Positions 31,118 through 42,343 of a stretch of 64,000 nucleotides of DNA are shown one piece after another. Source of the stretch: Lindgomyces ingoldianus (Eukaryota > Ascomycota > Dothideomycetes > Pleosporales > Lindgomycetaceae). The first letter of the stretch is position 1; each line of letters begins with the position of its first letter. Where the stretch lies: positions 66,553-130,552 of the forward strand of contig NW_022985217.1 of the NCBI RefSeq assembly GCF_010093535.1, read 5' to 3'. Under the pieces are notes generated by a model. That model ran no database searches. It saw only the letters and a program-made list of their open reading frames with translations, and had not been told where the DNA came from. A program made the position numbers and the translations under genes.

Positions 31118-34100
31118 TTATCCAACGATCTCCCTCTTCCACTGAGCCCTAGTCTTAGTAGCATGTTTCGTAATATGCTTCCCGGCTTCTTCTTTGAACT
31201 GAACTTCATCCCAGTGGAAATTGAGAGTCACGACAGCATTGCTACAGTCCATCAGTGGAGTGCATTGCAACAGGATACAAGGAACTCACATAGGATCACT
31301 AAACTCTGGAACTAGCAGGAGTGAGTATATCGTGTCGATCAGATCCTTATTCGTTGTGTCGACAGTCCAATTGCGATCGAGAATCGAGTGGCAGATTCGG
31401 CCGTGCCTATTGATGTTAGGGTGGTATATTGGAGTCACGAACCTGGCTTTCGGGGCGAACGACGGGTATTCTTCGCCCATGTCCAGGTAGAGAACGAAGA
31501 TTCCTGCACCATAGGCACTGTCAGGAGGGCCTTGCATTACGATCTTCCAAAGTCCGAAGTTCGGTTCGCAGATATACACATCATAGTGTGGATGGATTTT
31601 GGCTGCTGAATTACGGATTTCCGAATGGATTCGAGAGAGGCGCAGGTTGTTATCAGTTCGATTTTCAATCTTGAATGTAGTGGAGAGTTTACCGAGCTCA
31701 ACAAAGGAATTGGAAAGCCCTGGGTGCTCTTTGCGCTTCGGGAAGATGTCGCGCGTGACTTGGTCTATAGTAACCAAGCTCTTCGCATGCTGGAACCGAA
31801 TTTGCGGGTTATACAATAGCTGGCGAGACAAGCTTGGTAAAACTACATCTGGACGCTCGTGTATGGAAAGAACCGGCTCCAGTTCACAAATGGCCATGGC
31901 TTCCTCCATTGTGTCTGGTTGAAACTTGTATCCACCTGTCAAGTACGAGAGAGCCTGAAGATCAAGGTTTTCTTCCTCTCCTAAGCAGAATGAGTCAAGA
32001 ACGATATTATCCCTCACGAGCTTCTGGGAAACTTCGGTGACTTGCTCCTTTGATTTCGTGTCATCACCATCAGAGAGGCAAATGATACGCAGCTTGGCCT
32101 TTGGAAACTTCTCAGAATATTGTAGAAGTTGATCTTGCGCAAGCAGAAGTGCATCCCATAAGGCTGTGTCACCAGATGCAGTTGTCGAATTAAGCTGGTG
32201 TCGAAAGTTTTCAACTGCGTGGGTGATATCCTGGGTCAACGAAGCAGTGGATCGGAAAGTAATGAGTCCGATATGGGTTTGAAAGTTGTATGCGAGAACA
32301 CGATTGATGAAAGCATCAAACATTTGTTTGAGGACGTCTAAGCGTGACAAGGTCTTCGAATCCTGCTTCCGCGAAGCGCCTCCTAGATGAATCTTGAGGA
32401 CTAGAGGTTGAGTACCTTGGGCTGTGCTAGCGCGAGCATTCCCGTCATCCTGATCATCGTCGTCTCTGCTATAAGCAGGCTCATTGAAAAGGCCACCAGT
32501 TGCATGTTGGTTATTGAAAAAGCTAGACAAAGGCTCCCAGTTGTTTCGTGTGCACCCTGAGAAATGGCTATCACCAGTGTAGGTTAAATCAGTCCATATG
32601 GTGAAAGGATCCCTGATCTTAGTGTAAGGGTTTTGGTTGAATGAATGCCTATAATAACGGAAGATCGTGGAGCTCAAGGTCTTCGTCGTTGACTTTGGCT
32701 CCCAATAAGATACAACATTGTTCTCGTACCCACCACAGTAGACTTTGACGAGACAAAGGTCTTCAGCCTGCCCAGACATTGCTATCGCAGCACTTGAGTC
32801 TTCAGGTTTGATGAAAACATCATGATTACTGCTGATGTGTAGTTGCGCTCTCTCTCCAGAGGGGCTGAGAAGAGCATTCCGGTGGTAGAGTCCAAATTTT
32901 GAGTAGCGACCTTTGGTACCCCTAAAAGAAATTTGATAAAGATCTTTGAGAGTGATAGCCACGGGTAATGATATTGTCCAGGTAGTAAGAGGAGACTTGA
33001 ATGTGACCGAAAGATGAGAGTTTGGAACTGGCGCATAGCTTCGAATGATGTCTGACCCTCGAATCCAGGCCTGGATGTCATTCTTCATCTGAACGTTGGG
33101 TCGCAAATCAAGACTAGTCAACACCTGTCTCGTGAAAGGGGATGTCTCGTTCGTTTGAAACCACCTCTCAATAGCCTTCCTCTCGTAAGTGAAACTGTCG
33201 AGAGCCAGAACAGGATCGTCCATCAGCTCAGACGATATTGGGCATATGTAGTCATTGGGTGTGTCAAAGTCTGGTCCATCATATATGGCAGTCGACTTTT
33301 TAGGAACCGACGGGATGGCCTGGCCTAGCGTCCATGTTAATGGCTCATGAAAATTAGACTCATGCTCGGCCCGATAAAGGAGCCACGCTAATAAGGCATT
33401 CTTGTATGTTTCCATTCGAACAGACCTATTTTTCAGAGTAGCCAAGTCTTGTTCTATTCGGTCAGCTTGCTGACGGTAGTGACGCCTTGTCGCTTGTCTC
33501 CTAGTGTCCTCCAGGTTCTTAGACTTCTTTTTCATCTCCTCATTGGCTAGATCGCGTAGAAGCTCTAGAACTTTCTCAGCATTCTTGTGACAAAGAAAAT
33601 CATCGGGCGCTGAGCGGATGATCGCAAGCATGTCGCCAAAAGACTCGTGTTCCGATAGATAGGCTGTAGGGCATCAGTAATCTAAATATCTTTCTACAAG
33701 TTCACTAGATTAACTCACTTTTGAGCTCATCTAACGCTGGTCGCTCGAACGCCGGGTCTTCACTTCGCTCACTGTGCGTTAGAGATACGCTGCTATATAT
33801 ATCATCATCCGAGTCATATTCAGGGTCGAAGGCGTCCTCATTCTCCTCTACGTCCACAAATCCGCATCGGTCGTTCATGCTAGCACTGCAATCTACAGCG
33901 AGCATGATGATTTCATCTGGGTCCCTCAATCGGCGGTGCTGGTCGCCGAACGCCTCAAATACAGCGGTGCCGTCTGCTTGTCGGCGGTTAAGAATTGGAA
34001 CAATCAACTGTGTAATTATTGAAACATCTACAGATTCTTCCTCAGTGGTAGAGGTCGGGCGAAACATGTTGATATCTCGACCTGCTTCTCCACAGGCTTG

Positions 34101-36067
34101 TCGGCCAACGTAGACAGCTAGCAGACCTTGGCGATCAAGAGTCAATACTGGAGGCTCCGCTGAAGGTAGGGTAGAGGGGTGAAGCACTCCAAGCTTATTC
34201 CGGCTACAGAGTGTCGCCAAGTATTGCAAATCAGAGAATTCTGCAGGAGCTATAACGCGGCTAACATCGCCCTTGTCATCGTAGCGTGGTATTAATCGGG
34301 AGGCATCCACATCAAATATGGTAACCTGTGGCTTGATGCCACCAGACAGAAGGACGACCCTCTGCAGTCTACCATCGATGCGATCTATGGTAAGAGTAGC
34401 ATCGCCATTGGTCCGCCGAAACATGCCCCCATCTCTGAAGGCGTCATAGAACCCACGTTCAGCTAGGCCTGATGTTGTCTGAATAGGACTCGCCACTGGT
34501 TCCATCGTAACTGGGTTTCGTAGGTCATAGACTTTCATAGAGTCCATGTAAGTAAGACGTTCCTGGATTTGCATAGACACCTTCAGATTCTTCGCTTTCT
34601 CAAGGATAAGGCCAAGGAGCAATCGGGATCCCTCGAAACGTCTAGTCTCATCCGATTTAATGATCTGAAGAGGTACCACGTCTTTCAAAACTTCAAACAT
34701 ACATTGTGCGAGTGCCGCACGTTCCGAGAAGCGTGGCGTCTTTCCCGCCATCAGTACGTGTACGGCTCGCACCGCTGGCGGGAACCGCGTGAGAAGATAG
34801 ATTACATGGAGAATAGCATCTTGAGTTGGGGGTTCCATCTCAGCGGCTCCAATAAGATTCGCAAAGGCTCGTAATGCAGATAATAGGTTGGCGAGGCCTC
34901 GGTCAGATTGGCCACTTGGATGTTCCCAGGATATGTCTTTGCGAAATATAGCATTCTTGCCCTGCATATTGACTTCCTGATTTCCCCCGCCGTAAAGTGT
35001 CGTGTATCGTCTAACAACATAGATGTTCAGAACACCATTAATCGCAATCTCTTCCAGCCCCATTGCCGCTAGTGTCAAGTCTGCATTATTCGCTGTGACT
35101 TCGATTGGGACTTCTGACGTGTGTAAATCGAGGACTAGGGTCCGCCGAGCTGAAGGCGTGAAACGCTCGTTATCACCCGACCGGCCAGCCTCACTATGGC
35201 GCTTCTTGGAACAGAAAGCAAGTATGGGTAACTTAAGGTAGTGGGCATTGACTCCAAGCAGATTGTTTGCATTGGGGACGCCACCGATGACTGAGAGGTG
35301 CTTACCAACAATGTGAGCCTGGAGATGCTGCTTGGCGGTCTGTTCAAGCGTGGCACGGCGTGCTTCCTCGACAGGGATGCGAGTGACTATGTTGTTGCCG
35401 GACACGACAGTGAGCGTGTTCAAAGCCTCTGAGGGGTCATTTACACCCTCATTTAAGACGGCATGCTGGTCGATTTCTCGTGCAAAGGAGCAATTGCATT
35501 CCATTTCTTCTTGCGTGTCTGCACAGAAAGAAAAACCAAGATGCTGCTTCACTTGGGCCTTGAGTTCCCGCAGCGTACTACCTGAATTAATCGAACTCGC
35601 AGGCAGAAGGGGAATTGACTTGACATCTGGATGTGAGCGAGCCAGCTCCGGGGTGATGACGCGGACCAAGAACGGCTTGGCGGAAGCCTGGTAGGCTCCT
35701 GAAGTGGATTTCGTTGTCGAACCTTTGTCCTGTCCGCATGGTGAGTAAAATCTACATAGCAAGCGATTCTGGGGCATACCTCAGCGTCGTTGCTCGATGA
35801 GTTTCCGCCAATAACAGCAAACAGCTCCTCTGCCTTAGGGTCAGGCAACACATCAGACAGCAGATCTTCAACATCCAGTACCGGCCCTTCGGGAGAATTC
35901 AGATAGAGGTCGATCCTAGAGAGTGCATCGCTTGGTATGTCCTCAAATGCAGGAAGGCGATCCTTCACTTTATCGAGCAAGGCTGAAACAAGCGCAGACG
36001 GTGACAGGATTACCAAAAGGCGGATTGTTCGAGAGCCGCCCACGAAGTTGACAACGTACCTCGCCAT
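31118..36067 (-). CDS. Giant vWA / U-box / UBC (E2) fusion protein
   Basis: Four exons (36067-35780, 35729-33719, 33663-31290, 31241-31118) join in phase to give 1,598 residues. The introns are 50, 55 and 48 nt with gtatgc/gtgagt donors. Residues 1-90 look like a ubiquitin-fold segment, and a second may start near 113. A vWA first strand with the MIDAS DxSxS motif (LAVDCSASMND, Asp709) is followed not by helix 1 but by an acidic linker and a charged helical segment (about 778-870). Then come a U-box (about 900-970, DYICPISSELMDDPVLALD) and a beta-rich region (about 982-1052). The rest of the vWA domain follows at about 1203-1347: HIGLITFRS, the SGDTALWDAL MIDAS Thr and IICLSDGDD. The C-terminus is a UBC domain (1437-1598) with HPN at 1514-1516 and catalytic Cys1524 in GRICHSIL. 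The last exon completes the E2 helices. This puts E3 and E2 functions in one chain. The role is unknown. Confidence 0.9.
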
Positions 36068-38418
36068 CTCGGGGCGTGAAGGTCAAAGTATCAAAGTTGG
36101 TGGTAACAATCGTGGTGGAGGTAGCAGGTGAGAAAGTGGAGGAGGGTAGGCTGAAGTAGGCTGAAGTACTCTCGCGCAATCACGTGGGTCTCGAACGAGT
36201 ACAAAATCCTCCCAAGCACAGCAAATCAGTGAAAGGGAGTAACTGTGGAGGGTCTCGACGGACCCCAGCCTGGTTGTGACATGGCTTGGCGTATGGGACA
36301 CTCGTTTGCCGCCTTCGAAATCAGCTGATTGCCTTCCTGCACGTTACCGAAACAAGACGCCGCGGGACGGCTGAGGGGTAATGCTAGATTCGATTGAGGG
36401 AATTCCATCGATATATTTACATCTAGGCACCGCTCGAGAGCGGCAGCCCATCGGGTAGATAGTCAGATGTAAGAAACTGGAAAAAGTAATCTATCCTGCG
36501 ATGCGCCACGCTGAATGCTTCCAACCCGGTCACACTACCATTCACACACATGTCCTGAGTTCTTATGGTCCTATCCTACCAACAATGTTTCCTGGCCTGC
36601 TATTTCACTTAGCCCTTTCTAGAAATTCCTCAACATATGGTGCCGCTTCTTATCTTCCTTCTTCGCTGGATCCAGATTTTGCTCCCCTTGTCTCTCGCCA
36701 AAATAGACTCATTAAAGCAGGCTGGCCAAGGATCAAGGATGAGGGAATCGTAGCTCTCCGCCGATATGGGGCATGAGACGCTGAACTGGGCTGCAATTAA
36801 CTTATTGTGGGGTCTAGGATATTGCTCTTCGGCTGAGGTTGGGGTCGTCTAGGATTTACCGGTATGTTCTGGCCTGAAAAGGGAGCCATTTACCTTGTGT
36901 GACGTGGGTGAATCATCCCCGGCCAATGGTAACATCGCGGTGAAGTTAGGAACCACTACACTACCAATGAGTCTATCTGACGGCCTATGTGTAGGAGCCG
37001 AAGGACGTCGGTTTATCGCAGGATCCGGTAGCAGGAGAATTCGAAGGGTATTCCTTGTCAAGGATGCTGCCGAACAAATTTCGATACTCGGCCAGGTTCT
37101 ATGAGTCTTCGTTCGTGACTATGGAAGTTGCGAGCTCCTTTTCGACGGCAGGAAGACTCCTAAAGAAAGAGGTTCGCAAAAGAGGCGTACATCCCCAATG
37201 AGGTTCCATGGCCTATATGTCCGGTCGCCCCTCGCGGAGGATCCCTTCGGGTAACTTGGTATGCACAGCATCCAGGGTCTACGCCTACGTCTTGTCTCCT
37301 ACTTGACCTGACTAACAGCTATTCAAAGTTGCGTCCAAGCCATCTTCTGAATGTCAGCCAGTCCATGGACGAGTGGCCGTTGCAGCATCATTCGGCCACA
37401 AGTTGAGTCAATCTTGACCAAGCTAAACACGTAAGCGGGCTAGCCTGAAGGAAGGCACCAAGGGCAATCCATTCTCACATCTCTATAGAAAAGGAATGGT
37501 TGTACCAGTGTGTCGGCGGTTCTAGAGATTCCATAGCATCGTAGCAGAATAACGAGGTCAAGAGGCTGCTAAGCTTGCTCGTGTTAATAAAAGCTCCTAC
37601 CAATTTCAGGCTCAACTATTAGATCCGGCCGGAGACTCTATAGGTGCCAAAATCTTCCCAAACAGGATACTGTCCTAGACGTCGACCAAAAGTTGAACGT
37701 GCGAGAAAGCCTTTCCTAGGATCTTGCGAATATTGCGTCGACCGGTCCGATGCATTGTCGATCTGTTCAGCATCATTCTAACGTGGAATATGGCACTTCA
37801 GCTTAGAAGTCTAGTGTGAAGTGAGATAGCAGGCATTTACCCAGAATAATCGCGGAACAAAAGAACTTGCGGCTTTGGAGGCCATAAGGGGGCACAATTT
37901 GCGGTGAGGCGGGGGTTGGTAGTTGGTCCTGTTGTCTAGGGTGATGTAGAGCCTTTTCAACCTCAACGGCTCGGGATTTTATTTACCTGGGACCCCGAAA
38001 TCCTCCTTCTGCTCCACATTTTCACTAAAGATACTAAACAGGGCAGACTGCACAAAGAGCCAACACGGCCGTGCACCAAAGAAGCTGAAGTTCAAGCCTG
38101 TAGTGAATTCACTGGAAGCCAGGCGCCGGTGTCGATGCTCTAGAGCAGTATGCTCAGACGTGCGAGCGAAGACATCATTGTAGACGTACCTGTTAGGAAT
38201 CAAGAGGTGGCCATCCCCGTTCTGTTAACTGCACCTCCAGCACAATACTGCAGAAATGACAGCGCCACAAGCTAGCAAAATTTCGTCTTGTATACCGAAC
38301 TCAGCCGTGAATGTCTTGACTCACCCTGGGACGCCATCCAAAATGCTGTCTTTATCTTCCTAAGATTCCGAGATTCGATATGCAAAAAGAAAACTAACAT
38401 AAACGGGCCATAGCTTGT
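36068..38418. other. Gene-free stretch of normal composition
   Basis: 2.35 kb with no frame above about 90 codons and no recognisable domain on either strand. Composition is gene-like, so it may be an old decayed gene, but I could not identify one. The left end is the promoter of the giant gene. Confidence 0.4.
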
Positions 38419-39537
38419 TCAATCCTCCTCATGAGCCATCTCTTCATCATCAAAAAATTGGGGCAGGTATTTCTTCGTGTTCTCATAAACAACAAATGTG
38501 ACAATCGTGGTTGGGACGACTCGCACTGTGTTTGGTATAACTCTAGTCTGAGTGTCAGTATTCAAGTAGTCATGAGAAGAAGACCAGCCGGGATGGGGAG
38601 CCCGCTCACCCCTTATAAAATGCGAGAAACCCTTCGTTTCTGTATGTCTTACTCAAAACGTCTATAAGACCGGAATAGGCATTCGCAGCATTATACTGCT
38701 GCATCCGAGCTCTTATCGGTTGGTAAGGATATGTGATAATTCCGGCCAGTAGCTTTGAACCTCCACTCATATAAATATAGTCCCAATTAGACAGTTTATG
38801 CTGCCCTCCAATCGCCTCGCCCCGGCGATGCTTCATCTTCTCGTATATCGCGAACTGGACTGCGCCATGGGCGACGCCAAGCGTAGATGGGATGAAGCCC
38901 GCCCAAAGTCCTTTGATGCCGCGAGTTGCGTAGACGTGCTTCATTCCAATCCACATGGTTTTATATGCTTCCGGGTGGTTTGCACCCCGCTCGAGCATGC
39001 GGGTTTTAACAACCCAGATCGGGTTTGTGCACGCGCCAGTCAGCAAACCTCGACAAAACATTAGCGTTAACACTATTTCATCATGTTCTCGTTTGAAAGT
39101 ACCTGCGATAATGGAGGCTGAGAAAAATTCGGCCGAGGAGAGGTACTCCCCATGTCCCCGCCGTGCTTGCATCAGATCCTTCAGCTTCCCATAAAACAAG
39201 AAGTATAGACCCCATCCTAGCGAATTCCCTAGCATGTTTGGCCACAGGCCTCTATACAGCGCTCGGAAGCCGCCTTCGTCGCGGACGACATGGCGGAATA
39301 TACGAAAGGAATCGCCCGGCCTCGATGTAGTCTGGGTATTCACTAGGACGCGGTCAGGACAAGCTAGGATTGCGGATATGCCTGATGCTCACGCTGAAGG
39401 CGATTTTTAAGCAAGTCTAGCGGATGGACAGTCAAGCAGGAGACAACTCCGGCGCTGAAGCCCGCGACGCTTTCTACGACGGAGGGCGAGATATTTGGGC
39501 CTTTATTCCCCTCGATTGGCGGGAGGGCGCGGGGCAT
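38419..39537 (-). CDS. Mitochondrial carrier family protein, FLX1/SLC25A32-like (FAD/folate type)
   Basis: Four exons (39537-39393, 39342-39103, 39048-38610, 38542-38419) give 315 residues, the usual length. Three repeats are visible: SVAGFSAGVVSCLTVHPLDLLKNRLQ in exon 1, LTGACTNPIWVVKTRML in exon 3, and a third with GIITYPYQPIRARMQQY, where the Px(D/E)xx(R/K) motif reads PYQPIRAR. The C-terminus NTVRVVPTTIVTFVVYENTK is typical of FLX1-like carriers. PIWVVKTR with the RIM-like residues fits flavin/folate/pyrimidine carriers of the inner membrane. Intron 2 (54 nt) is a multiple of three with no stop, so retention would add 18 residues. The exact substrate is inferred from similarity only. Confidence 0.9.
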
Positions 39538-40119
39538 TGTCGGTGGCGGGGATACAGTGATGGCTTTCTCATGCTTTTCAACTCATCCAGGGGCGATTTT
39601 CAGGGCGGTTGTAAGGTGGACGGCGGTGAATAGGTCATCACATAGTGGTGGAGCGGAGTGAGGTCGTTCGACAGTCGGATGCTGTCCTCGAGCTTTGACC
39701 TCGATGGTTTTCGCGCGTGGGGGACGCGACCCCAGACGTCACCGCTAGTTTCCTTTTTCCCTCGGGGCAATGGCAACGAAGCCGGACAGTTTTATACACG
39801 CTTCATACGACTCTTCTGTACCTTTAGAGTCAAAATCGGCTTTCAGAACCAGCAATAACCCCCAAAGCAGAGTTCAGTGTCCTGCGCTCGGCAATAGTCG
39901 GGTACAATGTTAGCCAATCAAAATCTTGCGGCTATCCGAAACCGGAAATCCGAAAGTCAAGTATAGTGAATGAACTAATATTCAAAATGATATCGCCACA
40001 TAAAAAGCCTGTCCCAATATCAATATGAAACGCGATTCCCTTCCTTCCTTTGCCTCGTTCTAAAATTGTATTTACATTCCCTCCTTTCATCAATTTCCTT
40101 CTACTCCCAAAGAATCAAA
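39538..40119. other. Intergenic
   Basis: No gene. Contains the carrier promoter and the 3' flank of the amine oxidase gene. Confidence 0.5.
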
Positions 40120-42343
40120 CTACTCCTTACAGCAGCTCCCACTCTTGTTATCTCCAAATGCCAGATGACTAATCTTGTCCACCAAAGTACCCCCTTGCTT
40201 GACACCACTCGGAACGCTACAGTAGCTCGGAGGAACATCTAAGCAAGGGTTTCTGATGAAAAAGTTCCTAGGTCTCAAGAGCAGCGTCATTGGTTCGGCA
40301 GGCATCACTGGGAAATCTTCCGGTGCGGGGAAGTGAGTGATGCCGAAGGTATGCCAGAGAACAACATCGGTGTTGGCAATACTGGCTTGCGGGTTGGCAG
40401 CGATCCATTGGGGTAGGCCCATCGATGGCTCCCCGCTAGTCTGGGGGACGTGACGACCGGCAGGATGGACTTGGGAGTCATCATCTCAAGAAATATTAGT
40501 ATGTCTTCATTGAAAATTCAAGACAGGGGGTATCCTACACTTCGTTACGTGCACTGCATGTCGAGCGAATCCTGCTCGCTTCCACACCAGGCCTCCCTCC
40601 TTTGGCAGTAGGGGAGGTACCTCCCTGCTCACCAACTTGTAAGAAACTGGTTTGTGGCTGTAAGGATTCAATTTGTTTTCGTTGCACATGTCCCACGTCC
40701 TGCTAGTCGCGCCATTATAGTCGCTCATTGCCTGCTCAGCAGTCTCGAACCTCGTCTTCTTGGCGTAAAAAGCGTTCCCATACTTGTTCTCTGCGCTCCC
40801 GACTTCTCCAGGGCCTCGCTCGGCATCGACTTGGAACACGGTATTTTCCTGTCCGTCGATGTTGGGGTCTACGCGCAGGCAGAACAGATGCTGGTGATTG
40901 TGGGCGTTGACACCTGGGTAGACCTCCGTGCCCCATCCGTGAGTGTCCTCGCCCGGGTTCATAGCGTACGTGTTTAGGATACCGGTGAGCTTAATCTCAA
41001 GCTGGACAGTACCGTCCTGGTGGAAAATCCAGTAGACGCAATATTCATAGTTTGCTGCAGTGAAGATGTGCGAGATGATGAGCTTCCGGGCACGAGTCAC
41101 GGTAACGCTCTCGTCTCGGAAGTCGGTATGTTTGAAGAGGATGCCGTTATCTTCTTCGTGGATACAGATAGCATTCTTGATGGTCGTAGCCTCACCAGCT
41201 CGGTTTACAAAGGCAGCGTCTAAGTAGTGAATAGCGCCTTTACAGTCACAACCCAGGCTCAGTGAGTTAGTCATATAGCCGCCCCCGTACTCGCCCAAGT
41301 CGAATGCGTGCTTTCGCTGATGAGGGTGTTCTGGATTCCCGTATGGCACGACCATCTCTGCAAGGGATAGTCTCCAAAAGATTGGTCTCTCGTTGCCCTT
41401 GTCATTGAATGTAATATTCGACAAGACCATGCCCTCACGGTAGTTGAACCCAATATGAAGCTTCCAATTCTGCCAGCTGATGATGCGTCCATCCATTGAG
41501 AATGATACACCTTCTGGCTGGGTGATACTTATGGGCTTCAGGTCAGTCCGATAGCCACCATCCTTTTCAATTGCCGCAGCATGATAGTTATTCGGTGGAG
41601 CCCTGTTGATAGGTCGTCGGACGGAAGGAATATCGATATGAATGATTTCTTGAGTATCAGCATTGTAGATGGGGCAGAAATCGAGGGGGTAACTGTATTG
41701 ACTGTCATCCACCTGTGGGCGATAATACATCAGTGCCTGCTGGAGCCTGATATTGTTGCCAAAGCGTTCGTCGTATCCGATGGTCCAAGCTAAACCACAA
41801 TGAGCCTGGTCTAGGGCTTCAACTTGGTCCATAACTTACGATCACAGTAGACTTTATGCATATCTTCCGGAGGAATGCCAATGATACCACACTGTTCAAT
41901 GACTTTAGGATCTCTGCGAACAATGGTCTCCACAATCTGGAGATCTTCCATTGTAATCTAGCTCTGTTGTCAGCTCTATCTTCTCAGGCTCGTCTTAAAC
42001 TTCTTACCAAGGGTTGGACACCCTCTGTCCTCTGCCAGCTCACAATTTCCTTCTCTGTTAGATCCACAACACCGTCATAGACTTTGCTTCCTCTGCCAAT
42101 TGCTACCACATCTGCTACACGGTGTGGCTTAGGAGCTGTCTTTGGATCCTTTAGCCAAGCCATCATTTCTACTTTGCGCGGCTCCCAGAGTGTGACGGCG
42201 TTAAAGAAGAGACCACTGTGTTCCTTTCGAATGATGGCAACTGCTTGCTCGATTTCGACCTCAGAAAGTGGGTCGAACGGGTATGGCGGTTCATTTTGCC
42301 CCATAATATGAGAAGATGCTTGCTTAAGACGGTCGAGAGCCAT
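40120..42343 (-). CDS. Copper amine oxidase (topaquinone)
   Basis: Four exons (42343-42008, 41957-41840, 41789-40539, 40484-40120) give 689 residues, normal for the family. The introns are 50-54 nt, and intron 3 has a catactaatatt branch site. N2/N3 domains precede the catalytic beta-sandwich. CDPWTIGYDERFG spans the exon 2-3 junction. The catalytic base Asp315 is in HAFDLGEYG, the TPQ precursor Tyr399 in TAANYEYCVYW, and copper ligands His450 and His452 in HNHQHLF with His619 in GITHFPAPEDFP. It oxidises primary amines to aldehydes with release of ammonia and H2O2. The Cys-containing C-terminus has no clear peroxisomal SKL signal (ends SCCKE), so location is open. Confidence 0.95.

Noticed and set aside
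33631..33705. Two separate genes: a vWA/ubiquitin-like protein and a U-box/UBC protein
   Set aside because: A 55-nt intron (33664-33718) with gtgagt and ctacag ends joins them in phase, and the vWA motifs are split across the two halves.
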